A stretch of DNA of 64,000 bases, from contig NC_090281.1 in NCBI RefSeq assembly GCF_037392515.1, forward strand, positions 46,910,645-46,974,644. Direction: 5' to 3'. Positions 43,879 through 54,249 of the stretch are shown piece by piece (the first letter of the stretch is position 1; every line of letters begins with the position of its first letter). The position numbers and the translations under genes were made by a program. The DNA comes from Haliotis asinina (lineage: Eukaryota > Mollusca > Gastropoda > Lepetellida > Haliotidae). The notes under the pieces are model-generated. The model did no database searches. It was not told the DNA's origin and saw only the letters and a program-made list of their open reading frames with translations.

Positions 43879-43890
43879 CTTGGTAAAGAG
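43879..43890 (+). repeat. Target-site duplication of A8, right
   Basis: CTTGGTAAAGAG, same as 38247-38258. Confidence 0.92.
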
Positions 43891-45280
43891 ACATTATTTT
43901 TTAAACATATATGACAACACATAAGTATTTTTCTTTTCTTATTCCTTATATCGTTTGCAACTTTTGAACAATCAGTAATACTTGTGTAAAACAGAATGTG
44001 AACATCGCCAGCACGATATCCTTTGAACATGTGCAAAACTTCAAAATGTACAAAACTGGATCGTTTAGTGGATGTATCGTCTTGCGGAAAAACTTGCACG
44101 ATAACGCTAGCGCCTGTCCATTATGAGACCGATTTGCCTCGCTGTTTTACTGACAAACAGATACTGGGGACATTTGTCACAGATAAACATGATGCTTTTC
44201 CTTCATTATTTAAGTGTTCCGTAATGTTGATGGAATGTACGTGCAAAAGCATACGCATGAATTTCTTCCCGTTCAGAATTTATTGTATTTTTTGAGGAAA
44301 GCAGATTTTGGTGCGTTTTGGCGATTCGTCCTCAATGTCAATGGATCCCAACTCGTTCGCAAAAAAATACTACCTATGCGTTTCTTTTTTGAGTAGTTTA
44401 GTATCAGGTGTTACGGTTAAACAAAGGTACAAGACATCCCCCCAGAACCAGCAAAATATAACACAGACAAGTCTGAAACATTCAATAAAATGTATTGCAC
44501 TGACAATAGAAAGATACACATATTCACAATAGAGATTTCTAGTACAGTGCAACTGAGTCACATCTAAAGTAATGGGTGACAAATATAATATCAAGTCACC
44601 AAAGTCTTGGTTTGAGAGTGAGAAACAGTTATACTGAATGTTACACAGCGTGCAGTGAGGCAGCGATTATTTAGGTCAAGCGTTGCTGCGGAGACAGGCA
44701 GATTGATGTACTCTCAGTTAGTCCATGTGTGTCCCGTGCCCTTGCTACCTTAAAACCTGCTGCCAAAGTATTAATAGCGCTTAACATTTATGATACGAAA
44801 TGTGATCCATGATAACTATCACTCAAAACTCTAAACATTGTGACCTAATAATAATCACTCAATCAATAATACAAATTTACAGAAAATACATTCTCGTAAC
44901 ATAGGCAGAAATCCAATTATTCTATATTCCCTATTTGATACCTCATATTTTGGAAATTTCTTATCTGTGTTCCGTGTATGTCGCTGTTAAAGAGAATGTA
45001 TACTGCGAAAGGTAACAGCCTCATCAGCGCTCTCAAGAAGTATCAAATGTGTCAGTATCACAGTCATTTACAAAAACATAGGATTACATTACACGATGGT
45101 AATCTTAAACCACCTATGTATGGAGGCATAGAATACGTTATGTTTCTTCTGTAAATGTCCCATCAAGGATATTGACACACATGCATCAGGCTCATGTTAT
45201 ATTTGAAAATGAGCATTGAAAAATATCGGCATTAATGATATATATTCATGAAAGACAGACATCTTTCTTTCGTTCTTCAG
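43891..45280. other. Rest of intron 1 of gene 2
   Basis: No gene supported. 44120-44240 is conserved with gene 1 (8641-8755) and is open in one frame (CFTDKQILGTFVTDKHDAFP), but not in gene 1. 44930-45280 matches 9700-9940. It ends in acceptor CGTTCTTCAG. Confidence 0.55.
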
Positions 45281-45365
45281 GTCACCACTGGAATCTGTGG
45301 ATCCACGGTGTGCAATGACACGTCTCAATGTGTGGTAAAAGGATGTGAAATGGTCTGTCTGGAAG
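45281..45365 (+). CDS. Gene 2 exon 2: short Cys-rich exon
   Basis: 85-nt exon between CGTTCTTCAG and GTACGT, phase 0 in and phase 1 out. It encodes VTTGICGSTVCNDTSQCVV then KGCEMVCLE, five cysteines, two replacements against gene 1. Joining exons 1-3 gives an uninterrupted frame of 652 codons including the stop, which supports the splice model independently of gene 1. Confidence 0.7.
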
Positions 45366-45600
45366 GTACGTGGTATTAGCATAAACGTGTTTGATGTTTC
45401 TTCCAAAACTGGAAAGAAGGATTTTGAGTTGTCTGTCTGAAATAATTTGTGGACTTAGCAGACAAGTGTACAGTTTTTCTAACAGTGTGTTGGTGAAAGT
45501 ATGTGAAAATATCAGTCTGGAAGGTTGGTGTTTTTTGCATAAACGTGCACGGTGTTTCGACCAATGTGTGGAGGATTGATATTGGATGATCTGTGTTGAA
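45330..45600 (+). repeat. Decayed tandem repeat after gene 2 exon 2
   Basis: Diverged copies of the exon 2 region near 45375-45445, 45465-45525 and 45535-45600 (AGCATAAACGTG-like and GTGTGTTGGTGAAAGTATGT-like words, GTCTGTCTGAAA and CAGTCTGGAAGG ends). The series corresponds to 9965-10265 in gene 1. Confidence 0.57.
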
Positions 45601-45855
45601 GGTAAGGGGTATGGACTGTTACTGTAGAGAAAGGAATGAGTATAGACTGATAGTGTTGAAAATAAATGAATATAGTATGTGAGTAATGAGAAAGGGGTGT
45701 ATACAGTTGTATAGACTGCTTGCGTTGTGATTGAGAGAGTATGGACTGTTACTAGTGATAAGGGTTTCCGCCAGTATTAGATGCCCTAAGGTGTCAAAAT
45801 TGTTCCTTCCTAGTCGCTGTCTAAAATATATACAGATATGAACATTGCGTTATAG

Positions 45856-47453
45856 CTCCACCACTGTGTGATCTCCACAACGCCTCAAAGATCGGGGACC
45901 TCTCAAGGGTGAACGCCATCTTGTCGCAGAGACGGGCCAACATTGACTGTCAAAAGTGGATTGGTAGAACCCCCGTGATGTTGGCGGCCCTTAAAGGACA
46001 TAGAGAAGTGGTTGAGTTACTTGTGACAAAAGGAGCCAATGTGAAACTGATTGATAAATTTGGTATCAACATCCTTCATTTAGCCTGTCTGGGAGGAGAT
46101 AGAGATGTGGTGAAATATATCCTCTCACGGGACATGACCTACATCGATGATATAGCACAGTGCAAACGAACACCTATGATGCTGGCAGCAGAGAACGGAC
46201 ATGAAGAAGTGGTAGAGTTACTTTTGAATGAAGGAGCTAACATGTCCCTTGTGGATGAACAACGTAACAACATACTTCATTGTGCCTGTAGGGGAGGGCA
46301 TCTGGACGTGGTGAAGTATATAGTGTCACAGAACAAGGTGGACATAAACAGCAGAGGATGGAAGAAGAGGACACCAGTGATGGAGGCAGCAGAAATGGGG
46401 AGAAAGGACGTGGTGGAGTTTCTCGTGGAACATGGAAGTTATCTATCATTCGTACATGACGGTAGGAACAACATCCTTCATTTGGCATGTGAGAGGGGAC
46501 ATCTGGAAGTGGTGAAGTATATTGTCTCACAGAACAAGGTGGACATCAACAGTAGAGGATGGAAGAAGAGGACACCAGTGATGGAGGCAGCGAAAAATGG
46601 ACATAAGAAAGTGGTGGAGTTTCTCGTGGAGCATGGAGGTGATCTGTCACTTGTAGGTTACAGTGGTGTCAACATCCTTCATTTGGCATGTAGAGGGGGG
46701 CATCTGGAAGTGGTGAAGTATATTGTCTCACAGAACAAGGTGGCCATCAACAGTAGAGGATGGAAGAAGAGGACACCAGTGATGGAGGCAGCGAAAAATG
46801 GACATAAGAAAGTGGTGGAGTTTCTCGTGGAGCATGGAGGTGATCTGTCACTTGTAGGTTACAGTGGTGTCAACATCCTTCATTTGGCATGTAGAGGGGG
46901 GCATCTGGAAGTGGTGAAGTATATTGTTTCACAGAACAAGGTGGCCATCAACAGTAGAGGATGGAAGAAGAGGACACCAGTGATGGAGGCAGCGACAAAT
47001 GGACATAAGAAAGTGGTGGAGTTTCTCGTGGAGCATGGAGGTGATCTGTCACTTGTATATTACGGTGGTGGCAACATCCTTCATTTGGCATGTGAAGGGG
47101 GGCATCTGGAAGTGGTGAAGTATATTGTCTCCCAGAACAAAGTGGACATCAACAGTAGAGGATGGAAGAAGAGGACACCAGTGATGGAGGCAGCGACAAA
47201 TGGACATAAGAACGTGGTGGAGTTTCTCGTGGAGCATGGAGGTGATCTGTCACTTGTATATTACGGTGGTGGCAACATCCTTCATTTGGCATGTGAAGGG
47301 GGGCATCTGGAAGTGGTAAAGTATATTGTTTCACAGAACAAGGTGGACATCAACAGTAGAGGATGGAAGAAGAGGACACCAGTGATGGAGGCAGCGAAAA
47401 ATGGACATAAGAAAGTGGTGGAGTTTCTCGTTAGTAAAGGAGCAGATGTGTAA
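45856..47453 (+). CDS. Gene 2 exon 3: ankyrin-repeat domain
   Basis: Entered in phase 1 after acceptor GCGTTATAG. Begins (A)PPLCDLHNASKIGDLSRVNA and encodes about 16 ankyrin repeats, ending ...EFLVSKGADV with TAA at 47451. From 46359 the repeats are in 67-residue pairs with a strict 201-bp period: five full units plus a partial one, against three plus partial in gene 1. Variable positions cluster in the loop before NILHLAC (SFVHDGRN, LVGYSGV, LVYYGGG), where ankyrin proteins usually contact ligands. Function unknown; the binding partner cannot be inferred. A GTG at 45909 is internal, not the start. Confidence 0.86.
46359..47363 (+). repeat. 201-bp coding tandem array (5 units)
   Basis: Anchors at 46359, 46560, 46761, 46962, 47163 and 47364, all 201 bp apart. 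Units 46560 and 46761 differ at about one base; units 46962 and 47163 at about five. This shows recent unit duplication or conversion within the coding exon. Confidence 0.95.
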
Positions 47454-47929
47454 CTAGTGGCTTAAAGAGATGCCAACTTCCTTCATGACTTGTCGAGAAG
47501 GAAATGTGGACATAATGAATGTATTTTGCGCTATGGGATTGTGGATATCGAGGCCTGGAACAAAACTCTGATGATGACAAAGTGACATACCAGGGACAAG
47601 GAGACATACTGGCTCAATGTGCTCGTATTTAATAGGCACTAACGTGTTGAATACACTCCAAAGATAGATTGGAGAGTATTTATTTGTTAAAAATACAGGC
47701 ACGTAGCTTCCCCAGGTTGTTACAGAGATTCGATATAATCATTTGTTCATTCTGGCTGATATGGTAATCGATGTAATGTAACTCGTTACGTTATACTTCG
47801 TTTTGACAATACCAGGTGAAGTCCACTCAGCATTGCTTAGGTTAATGCTATATTTGGCCAGGCTATACTGAAGCCACCAGTGACATCACGTTTATCTTAC
47901 ATTCAATTATTCATAAATATATTAGAAAA
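47454..47929 (+). other. Gene 2 3' region, end of the duplicated segment
   Basis: Matches 11697-12150, including the ankyrin-like relic NFLHDLSREGNVDIMNVF after the stop. Similarity to the gene 1 flank ends near 47880. Confidence 0.45.
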
Positions 47930-48525
47930 AATGCGGGGTAAATTTAACTTCCAAAACGCGTTTGATTCTGTGAACAGGAGTAAACTGCTCTATTTGCTGT
48001 TGCAATGAGGTATTAGTGGTATGGTACATAATGGGGATTAACAATAAACAAAAATAAAAATAAAGGTGTTTTTGAGAAGGGAGGCGTTGTATCGAAATAT
48101 AAAAAATGGTTTATTAATGCACAACGCATTGAAACCACATCTTATTATAACTATCTCTCCTGTATATATTCTCTTGTAGAAACAGCAAAAGCATTTGAGA
48201 CACTTTCCCAAGAAGCAGAAAAGTCCCTTTACCCAGTCAAACACTTTATCAACAAAGTACAAAATCTCCCAGCTGACGCAGCATTCAAGCTATTTCATGG
48301 CAAGATTAAGTCTATACTTATATTGTACAGAGCTTTGGGAGCTTTGGGAATGGGAAAAACTTAAACCAATTGAAAGGGTTCATCCAAGATTTGTAAATAG
48401 GTATTACAGATTGGCTCTAGGGCATCAGGTAAAACTGCACTGGGAGAAAGTGTTTGTTATCCAATTGAAATGTATGCCCTCATCCAAAGAATTATCAGTA
48501 TCTGCATCAACATGTCTTTCCTTAG
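47930..48525 (+). pseudogene. LINE RT fragment of a third family
   Basis: FNFQNAFDSVNRSKLLYLLL (about 47940-48000) is RT motif A of another LINE (consensus DFxKAFDSV.R..L). After frame changes, AEKSLYPVKHFINKVQNLPA (about 48215-48275) and WEWEKLKPIERVHPRFVNRY (about 48345-48405) fit the post-RT region of CR1/Ingi-like proteins (IE.VH..F...). It is truncated at 48530 where A9 begins. Confidence 0.58.
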
Positions 48526-48734
48526 TGTTTGGCACCCGTGGCGAGCCACCTCCTCGTGGGGTGGGGGTGGGGGTGGGGGTGTATTTGGTCCACCAACCTG
48601 TTTGCCGTGGGTTACGGCCCTGTGTCGGTGAAGAAAGGGATCCTGGTGGTTGAGGGCATGGGAGCAGGACCAGTGTTCCTATTGCTCAACACACCACTTT
48701 GGCCCTTTGGATGATGAACCATATTAAACTAACT

Positions 48735-49918
48735 ATGGCTTGCTCAACCCCCATTAAAAGAAACAAACGTCAACCCGACAATGATGGTGATGAACTACGA
48801 CCATCTAAACCGATTTCTAGTGATCGAGACTCTAAGTCACCTATCAAATTAAACCCGTTTGCGGTATCAAAAGTAGACATGGTATTGCAAGGGAGGTAAG
48901 AAATATCAGCTTCTACGTTCAGGTTCGCTACTTGTAGAATGTAGCAGGAAACAGCAATCAACTAACCCGTTGCCAACTGAACTGTTTGTTTGAGCTGAGG
49001 TTTCAGTTACTCCACACAATTCTGAACATGAGCAAAGGGATTGTCAGAGACCGAGATCAATTGTTCGCTGATATGACTGAACTTGATATTGTATCTGTAT
49101 GTGACTTTTGTTAAAAGATTTACTACTCGGATAAACTGAGAAACAAAACCAACTAACACTTCCACTTCTCTTCTCCAAGTATTCCAAAAACAGTAAGAGC
49201 AGGATATTGTAATATCAGTGTTGATACTTATATCCCTAATCCACTGAGATGCTTCAAATGTCAAAGGTACAGGCACGATGTCCCTACCTGTACTAACTCA
49301 GTAACATGCGCTCATTGTAGTGAGAAAACTCATGTTACTGAAGACTGCAATAACACTATTAAAAATGCGTCAACTGCTCTAAACAATGTCCAATCTGGAA
49401 GGAACAAATTGAGATTAACAATATTAAATTTACACAGAATATCAGTTTTGCTTAAGCTAGGAAACTTCTTGTTTCCACACCAGACACAGTTAGATCTTAT
49501 GCCTCAATTACGAGAGTACCCTCCACTATCACCCACAAAACAGCTGTGTCCACTTCATCAACACTGTGCCAAACTGATCTGACATGGGTGGTATACTCAC
49601 CCAATTAGTCCACTTAGACTGGTGAATCCCTTCCAACACAAGTCACGGACATCTCCAGAACAGTCATCGTCATCATCATCACAATCCACAGCGAAACATC
49701 AGTCTCAAAATAATGGGAAAGATCTTACTAAAACTAAAATCAAAACCAGACAATGTCAAAGTAGCGGAGCGGGTTCGAATGACAAAATCCAACTTAATAA
49801 TAAGTTCGGATTTTTAGAGGACATGGGTGTGTCCGAAAACATCCATATTAGGGCACATAGCTTGACGCCCTCAAGGAAAGCAAGGGGTAGATCCCTAATA
49901 AACCCTCTGAAGAAATAG
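48735..49918 (+). pseudogene. LINE A9 ORF1, broken
   Basis: Starts MACSTPIKRNKRQPDNDGDE, keeps SPIKLNPFAVSK, then frameshifts. First and second knuckles are visible near 49250-49350 (RCFKCQRYRHDVPTC; CAHCSEKTHVTEDC); the third is partly deleted. C-terminal frame 49622-49918 has FLEDMGVSENIHIRAHSL and RGRSLINPLKK. Confidence 0.82.
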
Positions 49919-49920
49919 TT

Positions 49921-51566
49921 TCTTCACATACTATTCAATGGAACTTTAGAGGCCTGAAGACAAATGTGAATGAACTACACCTGTTAATCCGAGACTTAAA
50001 ACCTGCAGCATTCTGTTTGCAAAAAACGTATTTAAAGCAGATGGATACTTTTAATCTCCGTCACTATAATGCATCTCATTATTTTTCTCCATCGGGTGAT
50101 AGAGCCACAGGAGGATCGTCAATCCTTGTAAGGCATGATGTTATCCATAGCCCAGTGACACTCAAAACTAATTTTCAAGCAGGTGCAGTGCGAATTACTT
50201 TGAACGTTACGCTTATTTTGTGTTGACTGTACATTCCACCTTCATCAACTGATGAGGCTGATCTACAAACCCTCTACGATCAATTACCCAAACCATATAT
50301 ACTCAAGGGTGATCTAAATCGGCACAACCCACTTTGGGGTGGTGTGACCACAAACACAAAAGGTTAGGTTCTGGAGGATTTCTTTACAAATAATAATTTG
50401 TGTATATATACTGATGATACAAATACATATTTACATCCTGGCATAGGAACATATTCAGCTCTTGATTTGTCAGTAACTGACACCAACTTACTAAATGAAT
50501 TTGAATGGTCAGCGCCTCCATCATCAAGATGGGATACTGAAAAGGCTAACTGGCCTTTATAGGAAACGCTGTGTGCTGTCAAGCTTCAACCGGAATATTT
50601 TATAGATGTTCCTGATGCTATCAAATGTTTTTTTTCTGGTCAACTGAATTCCATAGCTGATGAGTGTATACCAAAGTCCTCTGCAGCTCCACATATTCGA
50701 AAACCATGGTTCAGCGATGAATGCAAACAAGCTGGGAAGGCAAGGAAAAAAGCAGAGAATTATTTCTGTCACCATCCCATGGTGCATAATTTAAATAAAT
50801 TCAAAATTTTAAATGCTAAATCCCGGGGTACCTTTAAACATTCTTCCTCTTCGAAGTATGTACCTAGATTTCAGCAATATCAAAAACAACAAAGAAAACT
50901 ATTAATTTCAATTCTGATAATGGGGAAGATTACAGTGAAACGTTTTCTGTTCATGAACTCCATACTGCTCTTGATCAAGCTCCTGACACTGCTACAGGAG
51001 CTGATAACACACAATATCAACTACTGAAGCACTTACCAGAATCCTGTTTAGAGACGCTCTTATACATTTTTGATGATATTTGGACTTCCTTGAAATTTCC
51101 TTCTTCATGGCGTGACGCCATAGTAGTACCAATATCTAAACCTGGACGCGATCACACGGATCCATCCAATTATCGTCCGATTTCATTAACAAGCTGTGTT
51201 TGCAAGACATTATGGAACGCATGATAAATAATCGACTTGGTACTTGGAAACAAATAATCTTATCACAGATATCCAGTCCGGTTTCCGTAAAAACAGAAGT
51301 ACTGTCGATCACTTAGTGCGTTTGGAATCAGATTTGAGGAGGTCATTATGCGACGATGTCGCATTGGCCATACGAGGTATACTCACGAATATTTGCTTAA
51401 AGGTGACGATCCTCCGTTTTGTATCCCTTGTGCTGAAAGAATCAGAGTCAAGCATGTTTTGCTTGACTGTGTTGAATATTCCATCGCAAGGGATAACTAT
51501 TTTAATTCACGAACTATGATGGATCTTTTTAGTAATGTTAGTTATCATTTAATCATTGCGTTCTAA
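49921..51566 (+). pseudogene. LINE A9 ORF2, broken
   Basis: Endonuclease from about 49935 (QWNFRGLKTNVNELHLLIRD, FCLQKTYLKQ with Glu to Lys in the QET motif), stop at 50224; IKGDLNRHNPLWGG near 50310. Linker near 50690-50850 with KPWFSDECKQAGKARKKAEN. RT fingers near 51090-51200 (DAIVVPISKPGRDHTDPSNY). After the deletion, 51330-51566 encodes the ORF2 tail with RRCRIGHTRYTHEYLLKGDD and CIPCAERIRVKHVLLDCVEY. Confidence 0.85.
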
Positions 51567-51859
51567 AATGAATTAGATTTGTTGCATGGCTTGTAAATAG
51601 ATAGATTTTATGATTGGAAGTTGAATTAGGAACTATGATTGTTAGTGGCTGTATCCTCGAAGGGGCCTGAAATACCGTAAAATGATTGTCCTCCTGAGAG
51701 GGCACGTAAGTCCCAAAACAGTTGAAGTCAGGTTTGATCTTCCACTTTTTATCGGTAGAATATCATTTTAATTTGTGGCTAATCTTGCATACAGTCGTCA
51801 GCAGCTGAGGGGATGGTGTCAATCCAGCTAGGGACCATGCAGGTAGCAGAGGTACTGTA

Positions 51860-52108
51860 GTGAGTGAGTGAGTTAACATTTAACGTCACATTGGCAATAT
51901 TTCAGCCATATCGTGAAGAGAACCATTAATGTCATACATAATAGAGAATGGTAAAAAATCTGTCAACGAAGGACAGTAAAGCAACTAGACTATCACAGGC
52001 AGATATTTAAAACTAGTAATGAAATCTAAAACAATTCAACTATAGAGGACGATACAATATAAAAACAGACTATAGACAACCGACAACTGAAGGTAGATCA
52101 CCATACCA
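51860..52108 (-). mobile_element. Short family A 3' fragment (antisense)
   Basis: GTGAGTGAGTGAGTTAACAT at 51860, then 3'UTR in antisense to 52108 (ACTGAAGGTAGATCACCATA). Similar in extent to 25831-26082. Flanking duplications are not evident, because the right side is a different piece of LINE. Confidence 0.85.
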
Positions 52109-52335
52109 ATCCTGAACTATCTCTAGATGGCACTCCCATCAAAGTTGTAAAGGAGGCCAAGTTCTTGGGCCTAATATTTGACTCCCATTTAACGTTTCTG
52201 CCTCATATCAAGTCCCTTAAAACTAAATGCCTGAAGGCTCTTGACTTGTTGAAAGTTGTTTCCAACTCCAAGTTGGGAGGGGGTCAAACAACCCTCTTAC
52301 ACCTATATCGATCACTGGTCCGTTCTAAACTTGAT
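52109..52335 (+). pseudogene. LINE A RT thumb fragment
   Basis: Open frame with LDGTPIKVVKEAKFLG-like start, LIFDSHLTFLPHIKSLKTKC, then KALDLLKVVSNSKLGGGQTT to SLVRSKLD. It ends at 52335, where A10 begins, so it is probably the host copy into which A10 inserted. Confidence 0.85.
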
Positions 52336-52393
52336 GGCACCCATGAAGAGCCACCTCCTCGTGGTGGGTGCTGGGTAACACTAAGTGCTCTTC
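52336..52393 (+). ncRNA. HDV-like ribozyme, subfamily II (A10), best copy
   Basis: 58 nt. P1 GGCACCC (52336-52342) with GGGTGCT (52366-52372), G1.U37 wobble. P2 GAAGAGC (52345-52351) with GCTCTTC (52387-52393). P3 CCAC/GTGG around CTCCTC; its CC can pair with the GG of GGGTAAC (52373-52379) as P1.1. J4/2 is ACTAAGT, candidate catalytic C at 52381. All strands of the HDV fold except P4 are present in the right order. Cleavage would fall at the exact 5' border of the element. Confidence 0.75.
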
Positions 52394-52951
52394 TCCCGTG
52401 TGGACCCGGGACAGAATGTGTCCACAGCACCCCATTGCTTGTCGTAAGAGGCGACTAAATTGGGCAACCTGTTTGCCGTGGGTTGCGTCCCGTGTCGGTG
52501 GAGGACGGGATCCTGGTGGATGAGGGCAGATGGGCTTTTAACTGCGTTTCATTTGCCCAACACACCACTTCGGCACTTACTTCACCTAGACGGGTGGTTG
52601 AATTGGCCCGATTCAACCAATCGGCTGGTCATGCCAAGCCCTGTGCATGGACTGTACATGTGTCAGTGCACAAATTTGATTTTGAATTGTTGTGTATTTT
52701 AGTCTTGGCACTACTTGTGATCTTTTTCGATTGTGAATTATGATTATATGAACTTTGCCTAGAGTCTTGTGCCAGAAGGCGATGGCTCATGGGCCAATCT
52801 GGTAGACTAATTATTTATAATTCTTCTGCTGGAGTATATCATCCGGGTATCCTTGGTGCTGCAAGCTGGAGATCCGCTTGTTTATAGCATTGTCCTTGTG
52901 ATACTCCGTGGTGGGTGGGGAGCTCGGATGATGAACCATATGACACTAACC
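52394..52951 (+). promoter_or_regulatory. A10 5'UTR (subfamily II)
   Basis: Contains TTGTCGTAAGAGGCGACTAA (about 52439-52458), a word shared with the SINE core; then the family blocks AACCAATCGGCTGGTCATGC, GGTGGGTGGGGAGCTCGGAT and the ORF1 leader. Any internal promoter would be expected here. Confidence 0.5.
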
Positions 52952-54243
52952 ATGGCTTATGACATACCCCCCCAAAACAACAAAACGTCCACTTGAAATT
53001 GACCCTGTTGATACCGACCACAGACCGTCTCTATCGATTGAGTATTGGCCACGTTTTCTTGTTATTGAGACTCCCGACAAGACACCATTAAAGCTGAACC
53101 CTTTCGCAGTATCGAAGGGTATTCAAGGTATTGCTGGGGACGTTAAGAACATTAGACGCTTGCGTTCGGGTGCGCTGTTAATTGAATGCGGAAAAAGACA
53201 GCAATCAACCAACTTGATGAATATTAAATCTTTTGTGGGCATTCCGGTCACGGTCTCTCCGCATAAAACCTTGAACACAAGTAAAGGTATCGTGAGGGAT
53301 CGGGATCGATTGTTTGATGATATGTCGGACCTTGATATAGGATCTGAAATGAAGGATCAAGGTGTACTCTACGTCAAGCGCTTTTCAACCCGGAGAAACA
53401 ACGAAACCATCAAAACCAATACATATCTGTTTACTTTTTCCTCTCCAAATGCACCCAGATCAGTGAAGGCAGGCTACTGTAATATTCAGGTTGATACGTA
53501 CATCCCCAACCCGCTCAGGTGTTTTAAATGCCAGAAATATGGACATGGTGTATCTACCTGCACATTGTCTGTTGTGTGTGCTCACTGTGGTGAGAAGACA
53601 CACACAACAGAAGATTGTGACAGTGACTTTAAAAAATGCACCAACTGCTCAGGCGACCATTCTTCTTCTTCGAAACAGTGTCCTATTTGGAAAGAACAAT
53701 CTGGAGAGAGCAAATGGAAATAAACAGAATAAAGTATACCCAAAACATCTCTTTTTCTGAAGCAAAAAAACTGGTGAAGAGATCTGACCTTACAGAAAGC
53801 TATGCTACAGTCGCAAAACCACCATCTGAGTCCAGATCTATAATAACAACATCATCTACAGGCTGCCAAACTACCTTGACTTGGGTGAGTTGCGATTCTC
53901 CACAGCTTTTATCCCCTACTATGTCATCACAGACTGAGGAATCACTTCCCACTACTTTAAAGTCTTCTTCTGATAACAGATCATCATTCAGTCAAACTCA
54001 AAGTCTCAGTCGACAGCTGATAGTCAGCAAACGGTAAAAAGTAAACCGAAGCCAAAGGCTGATGCTTCAAAACAACAAAGTGGCAGAGCTCCAAAAGGGT
54101 CACAGAACAAAATTCAGTTGTTCAATAAATATGGGTCTTTTGAAGACATGGACGTTTCTGAAAACGTCCATTCTAGGGCACATAGCTCGTCGCCCTCCAA
54201 AAGAGTCCGGGGTAGATCCCCAATAAATCCCCCCAAAAGATAG
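52952..54243 (+). pseudogene. LINE A10 ORF1, frameshifted
   Basis: ATG at 52952; an extra C in a C-run near 52972 shifts the frame, after which 52959-53723 is open: KTPLKLNPFAVSKGIQGIAG, IRRLRSGALLIECGKRQQST, knuckles CFKCQKYGHGVSTC, CAHCGEKTHTTEDC and CTNCSGDHSSSSKQC. A small insertion near 53700 shifts it again (EQSGESKWK-stop). The remainder to 54243 includes SESYATVAKPPSE-like and Ser-rich stretches and RGRSPINPPKR. Confidence 0.88.
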
Positions 54244-54249
54244 TTTATT

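Larger units (their letters stand above)
48531..51859 (+). mobile_element. LINE family A, copy A9 (5'-complete, deleted)
   Basis: Starts GGCACCCGTGGCGAGCCACC at 48531. The ribozyme is lost downstream of the P3 loop, where a G-rich run (48556-48581) joins to later 5'UTR. ORF1 and ORF2 are broken; RT and most of RNase H are deleted (junction about 51330, LVRLES joined to the C-terminal tail). The 3'UTR runs to 51859. Confidence 0.88.

Noticed and set aside
44023..44295. Extra exon of gene 2 (CFTDKQILGTF frame)
   Set aside because: The homologous stretch in gene 1 is frameshifted, and exons 1-2-3 already join in phase without it.
52460..52743. Protein-like frames in LINE 5'UTRs (for example MRPVSVEDGILV, also near 36527, 43519, 57869)
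   Set aside because: They recur with the 5'UTR in several copies but shift frame between them, and no upstream ORF is shared by all.
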